DNA of 64,000 bases, taken from positions 26,640,199 through 26,704,198 of the forward strand of contig NC_045127.1 in assembly GCF_007655135.1 (NCBI RefSeq), given 5' to 3'. The notes under the pieces are model-generated. The model searched no databases. It was not told the DNA's origin and was given only the letters and a program-made list of their open reading frames with translations. Position numbers and translations under genes: made by a program. This document shows, piece after piece, positions 1 through 13,300 of the stretch. This DNA is from Punica granatum. Taxonomy: Eukaryota > Streptophyta > Magnoliopsida > Myrtales > Lythraceae. Positions within the stretch are counted from its first letter, which is position 1, and the number at the start of each line of letters is the position of its first letter.

Positions 1-79
1 AGCTCGCACGGGTTAGCAGACCCGGCAAGGTTGCAAGAGGCACGAGGGAGGTGGCTCGGTGAACTTGCGGTGCAGGAAA

Positions 80-3000
80 GTAAACTCGCACGGGTTAGCC
101 GACCCGGTGAGGTTGCAAGAGGCACGTACGAGGTGGCTCGGCGAACTTGCGGTGCAAGAAAGTAAACTCGCACCGGTTAGCAGACCTAGCAAGGTTGCAA
201 GTGGCACGAGCGAGGTGGTTCGGGGAACTTGCGGTGCAAGAAATTAAACTCGCACGGGTTAGCAGTCCTAGCAAGGTTGAAAGAGGCCAGAGCGACGTGG
301 CTCGACGAACTTACGGTGGTGGAAAGTAAACTCGCACGGTTTAGTAGACCCGGCACGGTTGCAAGAGGGACGAGCTAGGTGGCTCGGCAAACTTGCGGTG
401 CAGGAAAGTAAGCTCGCACGGGTTAGCAGACCCAGCGAGGTTGCAAGGGGAGAGCGAGGTGGCTCCGCGAACTTGCGATGCAGCAAACAAAACTCGCACG
501 GGTGGGAAGACCCTGCAAGGTTGTAAGAGGCACGAGGGAGGTGGTTCGGCGAACGTGCGTTGCAGGAAAGTAAACTCGCACGGGTTAGCAGTCCCGGCAA
601 GTTTGCAAGAGGCACGAGCGAGGTGGCTCGGCGAACTTGCGGTGCAGAAAAGTAAGCTCGCACGGGTTTGCAGACCAGGCATGGTTGCAAGGGGCACGAG
701 CGAGGTGGCTCGGCGAACTTGCGATGCAGCAAAAAAAACTAACACGGGTGAGCAGACCCTGCAAGGTTGCAAGAGGCACGAGGGAGGTGGCTCGGCAAAC
801 TTGCGTTGCAGGAAAGTAAACTCGCACAGGTTAGCAGTCCCGGCAAGTTTGCAAGAGGCACGAGCGAGGTGGCTCGGCGAACTTGCGGTGCAGAAAAGTA
901 AGCTCGCACGGGTTTGCAGACCCGGCATGGTTGCAAGGGGCACGAGCGAGGTGGATCGGCGAACTTGCGGTGCAGAAAAGTAAACTCGCACAGGTTAGCC
1001 GACCTGGGGAGGTTGCATGGGGCACGAGCGAGGTGGCTCGGCGAACTTTCGGTGCAAGAAAGTAAACTCGCACGGGTTAGTAGACCCGGCAAGGTTGCAA
1101 GAGGCACGAGCGAGGTAGCTCGTCGAACTTGCGGTGCAGGAAAGTAAGCTCGCACAGGTTAGCAGACCAAGCAAGGTTGCAAGGGGAGAGCGAGGCGGCT
1201 CGGCAAACTTGCGGTGCAGGAAAGTAATCTCGCAAGGGTTAGCAGACCCGGCGAGGTTGAAAGAGGCGCGAGCGATTTGGCTCGATGAAATTGCGGTGGA
1301 GGAAAGTAAACTCGCACGGGTTAGCCGACCCGGCAAGCTTGCAAGAGGCACGAGCGAGGTGACTCGGCGAACTTACGGTGTAGGAAAGTAAACTCGCACG
1401 GGATAGCAGGCCCGGCAAGGTTGCAAGAGGCACGAGCGAGGTGGCTCGGCGAACTTGCGGTGCAGGAAAGTTAGCTCGCACGGGTTACCAGACCCGGCCA
1501 GGTTGCAAGAGGCACGAGCGAGGTGGCTCGGCGAACTTGCGGTGCAGGAAAGTTAGCTCGCACGGGTTAGCAGACCCGGCAAGGTTGCAAGAGGCACGAG
1601 CGAGGTGGCTCGGTGAACTTAAGGTGCAGGAAAGTAAGCTCGAACGGGTTAGCAGACCCGGTAGGGTCGAAAGAGGCACGAGCGATGTGGCTCGATGAAC
1701 TTGCGGTGGAGGAAAGTAAACTCGCACGGGTTAGCAGACCCGGCAAGGTTGCAAGAGGCACGAGCATGGTGGTTCGGCGAACTTGCGGTGCAAAAAAGTA
1801 AGCTTGCACGGGTTAGCAGACCCGGCAAGGTTGCAAGGGGCACGAGCGAGGTGGGTCGGCGAACTTGCGATGCAGCAAAAAAAACTAACACGGGTGAGCA
1901 GACCCTGCAAGGTTGCAAGAGGCACGAGCGAGGTGGCTCGGTGAACTTAAGGCGCAGGAAAGTATGCTCGCACGGGTTAGCATACCCGGCTAGGTAGCAA
2001 GAGGTAAGAGAGAGGTGGCTCGGCGAACTTGCGGTGCAAGAAAGTAAACTCGCACGGGTTAGCATACCCGGCAAGGTTGCAAGAGGCACGAGGGAGGTGG
2101 CTCGGTGAACTTGCGGTGCAGGAATGTAAGCTCGCACGGGTTAGCAGACCCGGCAAGGTTGCAAGAGGCACGAGGGAGGTGGCTCGGTAAACTTGCGGTG
2201 CAGGAAAGTAAACTCGCACGGGTTAGCCGACCCGGTGAGGTTGCAAGAGCCACGTGCGAGGTGGCTCGGTGAACTTGCGGTGCCAGAAAGTAAACTCTCA
2301 CCGGTTAGCAGACCTAGCAAGGTTGCAAGTGGCACGAGCGAGGTGGCTCGGCGAACTTGCGGTGCAAGAAATTAAACTCGCACGGGTTAGCAGTCCCATC
2401 AAGGTTGAAAGAGGCCAGAGCGAGGTGGCTCGACGAACTTACGGTGGAGGAAAGTAAACTCGCACGGTTTAGTAGACCCGGCCCGGTTGCAAGAGGGACG
2501 AGCGAGGTGGCTCGGCAAACTTGCGGTGCAGGAAAGTAAGCTCGCACGGGTTAGCAGACCCGGCAAGGTTGCAAGGGGAGCGCGAGGTGTCTCCGCAAAC
2601 TTGCGATGCAGCAAAAAAAACTCGCACGGGTGAGCAGACCCGGCAAGGTAGCAAGAGGCACGAAGGAGATGGCTCGGCGAACTTGCGTTGCAGGAAAGTA
2701 AACTCGCACGGGATAGCAGTCCCGGCAAGGTTACAAGAGGCACGAGCGAGGTGGCTCGGCGAACTTGCGTTGTAAGAAAGTAAACTCGCACGGGTTAGCA
2801 GGCCCGGCAAGGTTGCAAGAGGCACGAGCGAGGTAGCTCGGCGAACTTGCGGTGCAGGAAAGTAATCTCGCACGGGATAGCAGGCCCGGCAAGGTTGCAA
2901 GAGGCACGAGCGAGGTGGCTCGGCGAAGTTAAGGTGCAGGAAAGTAAGCTCGCACGGGTTAGCATACCCGGCTAGGTTGCAAGAGGTACGAGCGAGGTGG

Positions 3001-5562
3001 CTCGGCGAACATGCGGTGCAAGAAAGAAAACTCGTACGGGTTAGCAGACCCGGCATGGTTGCAAGGGGAACGAGCGAGGTGGCTCGGCAAACTTGCGGTG
3101 CAGCAAAGTAAACTCGCACCGGTTAGTAGACCCGGAAGGTTGCAAACGGCACGAGCGAGGTGGCTCGGCGAACTTGCGGTGCAGGAAAGTACGCTCGTAG
3201 AGGTTAGTAGACCCGGCAAGGTTGCAAGAGGCATGAGCGAGGTGGCTCGGCGAACTTGCGGTGCAAGAAATTAAACTCGCACGGGTTAGCAGTCCCATCA
3301 AGGTTGAAAGAGGCCAGAGCGAGGTGGCTCGACGAACTTACGGTGGAGGAAAGTAAACTCGCACGGTTTAGTAGACCCGGCCCGGTTGCAAGAGGGACGA
3401 GCGAGGTGGCTCGGCAAACTTGCGGTGCAGGAAAGTAAGCTCGCACGGGTTAGCAGACCCGGCAAGGTTGCAAGGGGAGCGCGAGGTGTCTCCGCAAACT
3501 TGCGATGCAGCAAAAAAAACTCGCACGGGTGAGCAGACCCGGCAAGGTAGCAAGAGGCACGAAGGAGATGGCTCGGCGAACTTGCGTTGCAGGAAAGTAA
3601 ACTCGCACGGGATAGCAGTCCCGGCAAGGTTACAAGAGGCACGAGCGAGGTGGCTCGGCGAACTTGCGTTGTAAGAAAGTAATCTCGCACGGGATAGCAG
3701 GCCCGGCAAGGTTGCAAGAGGCACGAGCGAGGTGGCTCGGCGAACTTGCGGTGCAGGAAAGTAAGCTCGCACGGGTAGCAGGCCCGGCAAGGTTGCAAGA
3801 GGCACGAGCGAGGTGGCTCGGCGAAGTTAAGGTGCAGGAAAGTAAGCTCGCACGGGTTAGCATACCCGGCTAGGTTGCAAGAGGTACGAGCGAGGTGGCT
3901 CGGCGAACATGCGGTGCAAGAAAGAAAACTCGCACGGGTTAGCAGACCCGGCATGGTTGCAAGGGGAACGAGCGAGGTGGCTCGGCAAACTTGCGGTGCA
4001 GCAAAGTAAACTCGCACCGGTTAGTAGACCCGGAAGGTTGCAAACGGCACGAGCGAGGTGGCTCGGCGAACTTGCGGTGCAGGAAAGTACGCTCGTAGAG
4101 GTTAGTAGACCCGGCAAGGTTGCAAGAGGCATGAGCGAGGTGGCTCGGCGAACTTGCGGTGTTGGAAAGTACGCACGCACGGGTTAGAAGACCCGGCAAG
4201 GTTGCAAGAGGCACGAGTGAGGTGGCTCGGTGAACTTAAGGTACAGGAAACTAAGCTCGAACAGGTTAGCATACCCGGCCAGGCTGCAAGAGGTACGAGC
4301 GAGGAAGCTCGGCGAACTTGCGGTGCAGGAAAATAATCTCGCGCGGGTTAGCAGACCTAGCAAGGTTGCAAGAGGCACGAGCGACGTGGCCCGGCGAACT
4401 TGCGGATCAGGAAAGTAAGCTCGCACGGGTTTGCAAACCCGGCAAGGTTGCAAGGGGCACGAGCGAGGAGGCTCGGCGAACTTGCGGTGCAGGAAAGTAA
4501 TCTCGCGCGGGTTGGCATACCGGGCAAGGTTGCAAGCGGCACGAGCGATGTGGCTCGGCGAACTTGCGGTGTAGGAAAATTAGCTCGCACGGGTTACCAG
4601 ACCCGGCTACGTTGCAAGAGGCACGAGCGAGGTGGCTCGGCGAACTTGCGTTGCAGGAAAGTTAGCTCGCACGGGTTAGCAGACCTGGCAAGGTTGCAAG
4701 AGGCACGAAAGAGCTGGCTCGGTGAACTTAAGGTACAGGAAAGTAAGCTCGCACGGGTTAGCAGTCCCGGCAAGGTTGCAAGAGGCACGAGCGAGGTGGC
4801 TCGGCGAACTAGCGGTGCAAAAAAGTAAACTCGCACGGGTTAGCAGACCCGGCAAGGTTGCAAGAGGCACGAGCGAGGTGTCTCGGCGAACTTGCGATGC
4901 AGCAAAAAAAACTCACACTGGTGAGCAGACCCAGCAAGGTTGCAAGAGGCACGAGGGAGGTGGCTCGGCGAACTTGCGTTGCAGGAAAGTAAACTCGCAC
5001 AGGTTAGCAGTCCCGGCAAGTTTGCAAGGGGCACGAGCGAGGTGGCTCGGCGAACTTGCGGTGCAGAAAAGTAAACTCGCACGGGTTAGCCGACCCAGGG
5101 AGGTTGCATGGGGCACGAGCGAGGTGGCTCGGCAAACTTGCGGTGCAGGAAAGTTAGCTCGCACGGGTTAGCAGACCCGGCAAGGTTGGAAGAGGCACGA
5201 GCGAGGTGGCTCGGCGAACTTGCGGTGCAAAAAAGTTAGCATACACGGGTTAGCAGACCCGGCAAGGTTGCAAGAGGCACGAGCGAGGTGGCTCGGCGAA
5301 CATCAGGCGCAGGAAAGTAAGCTCGCACGGGTTAGCATACCCGGCTAGGTAGCAAGAGGTAAGAGAGAGGTGGCTCGGCGAACTTGCGGTGCAAGAAAGT
5401 AAACTCGCACGGGTTAGGAGACCCGGCAAGGTTGCAAGAGGCACGAGCGAGTAGGCTCGGTGAACTTGCGGTGCAGGAATGTAAGCTCGCACGGGTTAGC
5501 AGACCCGGCAAGGTTGCAAGAGGCACGAGGGAGGTGGCTCGGTGAACTTGCGGTGCAGGAAA
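80..5562 (+). repeat. Higher-order repeat copy 1 (5483 bp)
   Basis: Anchored on the variant monomer reading GGTTAGCCGACCCGGTGAGG, which recurs at offsets of 5483, 4828, 4991 and 4830 bp. Within this copy variant monomers occur in the same order as in copies 2 and 3. It is longer than the others because it carries an extra 899-bp duplication (2357-4154) and shorter by about three monomers near 4700, where copy 2 has an additional block at about 9260-9500. The boundaries are arbitrary, since a tandem HOR has no natural start. Confidence 0.85.
2357..4154 (+). repeat. 899-bp tandem duplication inside HOR copy 1
   Basis: 2357-3255 and 3256-4154 are near-identical (offset 899 bp, close to 11 monomers). 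The block carries recognisable variants such as GTCCCATCAAGG, CGGCCCGGTTGC and the GATGCAGC unit followed by an A-run. HOR copies 2 and 3 carry the block once (about 7840 and 12829). The second copy has one monomer missing and another repeated internally, as expected of unequal exchange between monomers. Confidence 0.88.
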
Positions 5563-8500
5563 GTAAACTCGCACGGGTTAGCCGACCCGGTGAGGTTGCA
5601 AGAGGCACGTACGAGGTGGCTCGGCGAACTTGCGGTGCAATAAAGTAAACTCGCACCGGTTAGCAGACCTAGCAAGGTTGCAAGTGGCACGAGCGAGGTG
5701 GTTCGGGGAACTTGCGGTGCAAGAAATTAAACTCGCACGGGTTAGCAGTCCTAGCAAGGTTGAAAGAGGCCAGAGCGACGTGGCTCGACGAACTTACGGT
5801 GGTGGAAAGTAAACTCGCACGGTTTAGTAGACCCGGCACGGTTGCAAGAGGGACGAGCTAGGTGGCTCGGCAAACTTGCGGTGCAGGAAAGTAAGCTCGC
5901 ACGGGTTAGCAGACCCAGCGAGGTTGCAAGGGGAGAGCGAGGTGGCTCCGCGAACTTGCGATGCAGCAAACAAAACTCGCACGGGTGGGAAGACCCTGCA
6001 AGGTTGTAAGAGGCACGAGGGAGGTGGTTCGGCGAACGTGCGTTGCAGGAAAGTAAACTCGCACGGGTTAGCAGTCCCGGCAAGTTTGCAAGAGGCACGA
6101 GCGAGGTGGCTCGGCGAACTTGCGGTGCAGAAAAGTAAGCTCGCACGGGTTTGCAGACCAGGCATGGTTGCAAGGGGCACGAGCGAGGAGGCCCGGCGAA
6201 CTTGCGATGCAGCAAAAAAAACTAACACGGGTGAGCAGACCCTGCAAGGTTGCAAGAGGCACGAGGGAGGTGGCTCGGCAAACTTGCGTTGCAGGAAAGT
6301 AAACTCGCACAGGTTAGCAGTCCCGGCAAGTTTGCAAGAGGCACGAGCGAGGTTGCTCGGCGAACTTGCGGTGCAGAAAAGTAAGCTCGCACGGGTTTGC
6401 AGACCCGGCATGGTTGCAAGGGGCACGAGCGAGGTGGATCGGCGAACTTGCGGTGCAGAAAAGTAAACTCACACAGGTTAGCCGACCCGGGGAGGTTGCA
6501 TGGGGCACGAGCGAGGTGGCTCGGCGAACTTTCGGTGCAAGAAAGTAAACTCGCACGGGTTAGTAGACCCGGCAAGGTTGCAAGAGGCACGAGCGAGGTA
6601 GCTCGTCGAACTTGCAGTGCAGGAAAGTAAGCTGGCACAGGTTAGCAGACCAAGCAAGGTTGCAAGGGGAGAGCGAGGCGGCTCGGCAAACTTGCGGTGC
6701 AGGAAAGTAATCTCGCAAGGGTTAGCAGACCCGGCGAGGTTGAAAGAGGCGCGAGCGATTTGGCTCGATGAAATTGCGGTGGAGGAAAGTAAACTCGCAC
6801 GGGTTAGCCGACCCGGCAAGCTTGCAAGAGGCACGAGCGAGGTGACTCGGCGAACTTACGGTGTAGGAAAGTAAACTCGCACGGGATAGCAGGCCCGGCA
6901 AGGTTGCAAGAGGCACGAGCGAGGTGGCTCGGCGAACTTGCGGTGCAGGAAAGTTAGCTCGCACGGGTTACCAGACCCGGCCAGGTTGCAAGAGGCACGA
7001 GCGAGGTGGCTCGGCGAACTTGCGGTGCAGGAAAGTTAGCTCGCACGGGTTAGCAGACCCGGCAAGGTTGCAAGAGGCACGAGCGAGGTGGCTCGGTGAA
7101 CTTAAGGTGCAGGAAAGTAAGCTCGCACGGGTTAGCAGACCCGGCAAGGTCGAAAGAGGCACGAGCGATGTGGCTCGATGAACTTGCGGTGGAGGAAAGT
7201 AAACTCGCACGGGTTAGCAGACCCGGCAAGGTTGCAAGAGGCACGAGCATGGTGGTTCGGCGAACTTGCGGTGCAAAAAAGTAAGCTTGCACGGGTTAGC
7301 AGACCCGGCAAGGTTGCAAGGGGCACGAGCGAGGTGGGTCGGCGAACTTGCGATGCCGCAAAAAAAACTAACACGGGTGAGCAGACCCTGCAAGGTTGCA
7401 AGAGGCACGAGCGAGGTGGCTCGGTGAACTTAAGGCGCAGGAAAGTATGCTCGCACGGGTTAGCATACCCGGCTAGGTAGCAAGAGGTAAGAGAGAGGTG
7501 GCTCGGCGAACTTGCGGTGCAAGAAAGTAAACTCGCACGGGTTAGCAGACCCGGCAAGGTTGCAAGAGGCACGAGGGAGGTGGCTCGGTGAACTTGCGGT
7601 GCAGGAATGTAAGCTCGCACGGGTTAGCAGACCCGGCAAGGTTGCAAGAGGCACGAGGGAGGTGGCTCGGTAAACTTGCGGTGCAGGAAAGTAAACTCGC
7701 ACGGGTTAGCCGACCCGGTAAGGTTGCAAGAGCCACGTGCGAGGTGGCTCGGTGAACTTGCGGTGCCAGAAAGTAAACTCTCACCGGTTAGCAGACCTAG
7801 CAAGGTTGCAAGTGGCACGAGCGAGGTGGCTCGGCGAACTTGCGGTGCAAGAAATTAAACTCGCACGGGTTAGCAGTCCCATCAAGGTTGAAAGAGGCCA
7901 GAGCGAGGTGGCTCGACGAACTTACGGTGGAGGAAAGTAAACTCGCACGGTTTAGTAGACCCGGCCCGGTTGCAAGAGGGACGAGCGAGGTGGCTCGGCA
8001 AACTTGCGGTGCAGGAAAGTAAGCTCGCACGGGTTAGCAGACCCGGCAAGGTTGCAAGGGGAGCGCGAGGTGTCTCCGCAAACTTGCGATGCAGCAAAAA
8101 AAACTCGCACGGGTGAGCAGACCCGGCAAGGTTGCAAGAGGCACGAAGGAGATGGCTCGGCGAACTTGCGTTGCAGGAAAGTAAACTCGCACGGGATAGC
8201 AGTCCCGGCAAGGTTACAAGAGGCACGAGCGAGGTGGCTCGGCGAACTTGCGTTGTAAGAAAGTAAACTCGCACGGGTTAGCAGGCCCGGCAAGGTTGCA
8301 AGAGGCATGAGCGAGGTAGCTCGGCGAACTTGCGGTGCAGGAAAGTAATCTCGCACGGGATAGCAGGCCCGGCAAGGTTGCAAGAGGCACGAGCGAGGTG
8401 GCTCGGCGAAGTTAAGGTGCAGGAAAGTAAGCTCGCACGGGTTAGCATACCCGGCTAGGTTGCAAGAGGTACGAGCGAGGTGGCTCGGCGAACATGCGGT

Positions 8501-10390
8501 GCAAGAAAGAAAACTCGCACGGTTAGCAGACCGGCATGGTTGCAAGGGGAACGAGCGAGGTGGCTCGGCAAACTTGCGGTGCAGCAAAGTAAACTCGCAC
8601 CGGTTAGTAGACCCGGAAGGTTGCAAACGGCACGAGCGAGGTGGCTCGGCGAACTTGCGGTGCAGGAAAGTACGCTCGTAGAGGTTAGTAGACCTGGCAA
8701 GGTTGCAAGAGGCATGAGCGAGGTGGCTCGGCGAACTTGCGGTGTTGGAAAGTACGCACGCACGGGTTAGAAGACCCGGCAAGGTTGCAAGAGGCACGAG
8801 TGAGGTGGCTCGGTGAACTTAAGGTACAGGAAACTAAGCTCGAACAGGTTAGCATACCCGGCCAGGTTGCAAGAGGTACGAGCGAGGAAGCTCGGCGAAC
8901 TTGCGGCGCAGGAAAATAATCTCGCGCGGGTTAGCAGACCTAGCAAGGTTGCAAGAGGCACGAGCGACGTGGCCCGGCGAACTTGCGGATCAGGAAAGTA
9001 AGCTCGCACGGGTTTGCAAACCCGGCAAGGTTGCAAGGGGCACGAGCGAGGAGGCTCGGCGAACTTGCGGTGCAGGAAAGTAATCTCGCGCGGGTTGGCA
9101 TACCGAGCAAGGTTGCAAGCGGCACGAGCGACGTGGCTCGGCGAACTTGCGGTGTAGGAAAGTTAGCTCGCACGGGTTACCAGACCCGGCTACGTTGCAA
9201 GAGGCACGAGCGAGGTGGCTCGGCGAACTTGCGTTGCAGGAAAGTTAGCTCGCACGGGTTAGCAGACCCGGCAAGGTTGCAAGAGGCACGAGAGAGCTGG
9301 CTCGGTGAACTTAAGGTACAGGAAAGTAAGCTCGCACGGGTTAGCATACTCGGTTAGGTTGCAAGAGGTACGAGCGAGGTGGCTCGGCGAACTTGCGGTG
9401 CAGGAAAGTACTCTCGCGCGGGTTTTCAGACCCAGCAAGCCTGCAAGAGGCACGAGCGAGGTGGCTCGGTGAACTGGCGGTGCATGAAAGTAATCTCGCA
9501 CGGGTTAGCAGACCCGGCAAGGTCGAAAGAGGCACGACCGATGTGGCTCGATGAACTTGCGGTGGAGGAAAGTAAACTCGCACGGGTTAGCAGAGCCGGC
9601 AAGGTTGCAAGAGGCACGAGCGAGGTGGCTCGGCGAACTAGCGGTGCAAAAAAGTAAACTCGCACGGGTTAGCAGACCCGGCAAGGTTGCAAGAGGCACG
9701 AGCGAGGTGTCTCGGCGAACTTGCGATGCAGCAAAAAAAACTCACACTGGTGAGCAGACCCTGCAAGGTTGCAAGAGGCACGAGGGAGGTGGCTCGGCGA
9801 ACTTGCGTTGCAGGAAAGTAAACTCGCACAGGTTAGCAGTCCCGGCAAGTTTGCAAGGGGCACGAGCGAGGTGGCTCGGCGAACTTGCGGTGCAGAAAAG
9901 TAAACTCGCACGGGTTAGCCGACCCGGGGAGGTTGCATGGGGCACGAGCGAGGTGGCTCGGCGAACTTGCGGTGCAGGAAAGTTAGCTCGCACGGGTTAG
10001 CAGACCCGGCAAGGTTGGAAGAGGCACGAGCGAGGTGGCTCGGCGAACTTGCGGTGCAAAAAGTTAGCATACACGGGTTAGCAGACCCGGCAAGGTTGCA
10101 AGAGGCACGAGCGAGGTGGCTCGGCGAACATCAGGCGCAGGAAAGTAAGCTCGCACGGGTTAGCATACCCGGCTAGGTAGCAAGAGGTAAGAGAGAGGTG
10201 GCTCGGCGAACTTGCGGTGCAAGAAAGTAAACTCGCAAGGGTTAGGAGACCCGGCAAGGTTGCAAGAGGCACGAGCGAGCAGGCTCGGCGAACTTGCGGT
10301 GCAGGAATGTAAGCTCGCACGGGTTAGCAGGCCCGGCAAGGTTGCAAGAGGCACGAGGGAGGTGGCTCGGTGAACTTGCGGTGCAGGAAA
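5563..10390 (+). repeat. Higher-order repeat copy 2 (4828 bp)
   Basis: Matches copy 1 monomer by monomer at offset 5483 up to about 8700, then at offset about 4583 after the 899-bp duplication of copy 1. It keeps a three-monomer block at 9259-9501 that copy 1 lacks. I take it as the closest to the basic unit. Two single-base losses in GGG and CCC runs sit at about 8521-8535. Confidence 0.85.
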
Positions 10391-13300
10391 GTAAACTCGC
10401 ACGGGTTAGCCGACCCGGTGAGGTTGCAAGAGGCACGTACGAGGTGGCTCGGCGAACTTTCGGTGCAAGAAAGTAAACTCGCACCGGTTAGCAGACCTAG
10501 CAAGGTTGCAAGTGGCACGAGCGAGGTGGTTCGGGGAACTTGCGGTGCAAGAAATTAAACTCGCACGGGTTAGCAGTCCTAGCAAGGTTGAAAGAGGCCA
10601 GAGCGACGTGTCTCGACGAACTTACGGTGGTGGAAAGTAAACTCGCACGGTTTAGTAGACCCGGCACGGTTGCAAGAGGGACGAGCTAGGTGGCTCGGCA
10701 AACTTGCGGTGCAGGAAAGTAAGCTCGCACGGGTTAGCAGACCCAGCGAGGTTGCAAGGGGAGAGCGAGGTGGCTCCGCGAACTTGCGATGCAGCAAACA
10801 AACTCGCACGGGTGGGAAGACCCTGCAAGGTTGTAAGAGGCACGAGGGAGGTGGTTCGGCGAACGTGCGTTGCAGGAAAGTAAACTCGCACGGGTTAGCA
10901 GTCCCGGCAAGTTTGCAAGAGGCACGAGCGAGGTGGCTCGGCGAACTTGCGGTGCAGAAAAGTAAGCTCGCACGGGTTTGCAGACCAGGCATGGTTGCAA
11001 GGGGCACGAGCGAGGTGGCTCGGCGAACTTGCGATGCAGCAAAAAAAACTAACACGGGTGAGCAGACCCTGCAAGGTTGCAAGAGGCACGAGGGAGGTGG
11101 CTCGGCAAACTTGCGTTGCAGGAAAGTAAACTCGCACAGGTTAGCAGTCCCGGCAAGTTTGCAAGAGGCACGAGCGAGGTGACTCGGCGAACTTGCGGTG
11201 CAGAAAAGTAAGCTCGCACGGGTTTGCAGACCCGGCATGGTTGCAAGGGGCACGAGCGAGGTGGATCGGCGAACTTGCGGTGCAGAAAAGTAAACTCGCA
11301 CAGGTTAGCCGACCCGGGGAGGTTGTATGGGGCACGAGCGAGGTGGCTCGGCGAACTTTCGGTGCAAGAAAGTAAACTCGCACGGGTTAGTAGACCCGGC
11401 AAGGTTGCAAGAGGCACGAGCGAGGTAGCTCGTCGAACTTGCAGTGCAGGAAAGTAAGCTGGCACAGGTTAGCAGACCAAGCAAGGTTGCAAGGGGAGAG
11501 CGAGGCGGCTCGGCAAACTTGCGGTGCAGGAAAGTAATCTCGCAAGGGTTAGCAGACCCGGCGAGGTTGAAAGAGGCGCGAGCGATTTGGCTCGATGAAA
11601 TTGCGGTGGAGGAAAGTAAACTCGCACGGGTTAGCCGACCCGGCAAGCTTGCAAGAGGCACGAGCGAGGTGACTCGGCGAACTTACGGTGTAGGAAAGTA
11701 AACTCGCACGGGATAGCAGGCCCGGCAAGGTTGCAAGAGGCACGAGCGAGGTGGCTCGGCGAACTTGCGGTGCAGGAAAGTTAGCTCGCACGGGTTACCA
11801 GACCCGGCCAGGTTGCAAGAGGCACGAGCGAGGTGGCTCGGCGAACTTGCGGTGCAGGAAAGTTAGCTCGCACGGGTTAGCAGACCCGGCAAGGTTGCAA
11901 GAGGCACGAGCGAGGTGGCTCGGTGAACTTAAGGTGCAGGAAAGTAAGCTCGCACGGGTTAGCAGACCCGGCAAGGTCGAAAGAGGCACGAGCGATGTGG
12001 CTCGATGAACTTGCGGTGGAGGAAAGTAAACTCGCACGGGTTAGCAGACCCGGCAAGGTTGCAAGAGGCACGAGCATGGTGGTTCGGCGAACTTGCGGTG
12101 CAAAAAAGTAAGCTTGCACGGGTTAGCAGACCCGGCAAGGTTGCAAGGGGCACGAGCGAGGTGGGTCGGCGAACTTGCGATGCCGCAAAAAAAACTAACA
12201 AGGGTGAGCAGACCCGGCAAGGTTGCAAGAGGCACGAGCATGGTGGTTCGGCGAACTTGCGGTGCAAAAAAGTAAGCTTGCACGGGTTAGCAGACCCGGC
12301 AAGGTTGCAAGGGGCACGAGCGAGGTGGGTCGGCGAACTTGCGATGCCGCAAAAAAAACTAACAAGGGTGAGCAGACCCTGCAAGGTTGCAAGAGGCACG
12401 AGCGAGGTGGCTCGGTGAACTTAAGGCGCAGGAAAGTATGCTCGCACGGGTTAGCATACCCGGCTAGGTAGCAAGAGGTAAGAGAGGTGGCTCGGCGAAC
12501 TTGCGGTGCAAGAAAGTAAACTCGCACGGGTTAGCAGACCCGGCAAGGTTGCAAGAGGCACGAGAGAGGTGGCTCGGTGAACTTGCGGTGCAGGAATGTA
12601 AGCTCGCACGGGTTAGCAGACCCGGCAAGGTTGCAAGAGGCACGAGGGAGGTGGCTCGGTAAACTTGCGGTGCAGGAAAGTAAACTCGCACGGGTTAGCC
12701 GACCCGGTAAGGTTGCAAGAGCCACGTGCGAGGTGGCTCGGTGAACTTGCGGTGCCAGAAAGTAAACTCTCACCGGTTAGCAGACCTAGCAAGGTTGCAA
12801 GTGGCACGAGCGAGGTGGCTCGGCGAACTTGCGGTGCAAGAAATTAAACTCGCACGGGTTAGCAGTCCCATCAAGGTTGAAAGAGGCCAGAGCGAGGTGG
12901 CTCGACGAACTTACGGTGGAGGAAAGTAAACTCGCACGGTTTAGTAGACCCGGCCCGGTTGCAAGAGGGACGAGCGAGGTGGCTCGGCAAACTTGCGGTG
13001 CAGGAAAGTAAGCTCGCACGGGTTAGCAGACCCGGCAAGGTTGCAAGGGGAGCGCGAGGTGTCTCCGCAAACTTGCGATGCACTAAAAAAAACTCGCACG
13101 GGTGAGCAGACCCGGCAAGGTTGCAAGAGGCACGAAGGAGATGGCTCGGCGAACTTGCGTTGCAGGAAAGTAAACTCGCACGGGATAGCAGTCCCGGCAA
13201 GGTTACAAGAGGCACGAGCGAGGTGGCTCGGCGAACTTGCGTTGTAAGAAAGTAAACTCGCACGGGTTAGCAGGCCCGGCAAGGTTGCAAGAGGCACGAG

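Noticed and set aside
2793..2874. Possible tRNA-like or Pol III A-box in the monomer (TTAGCAGACCCGG)
   Set aside because: Only a partial A-box match, and no B-box or cloverleaf is visible.
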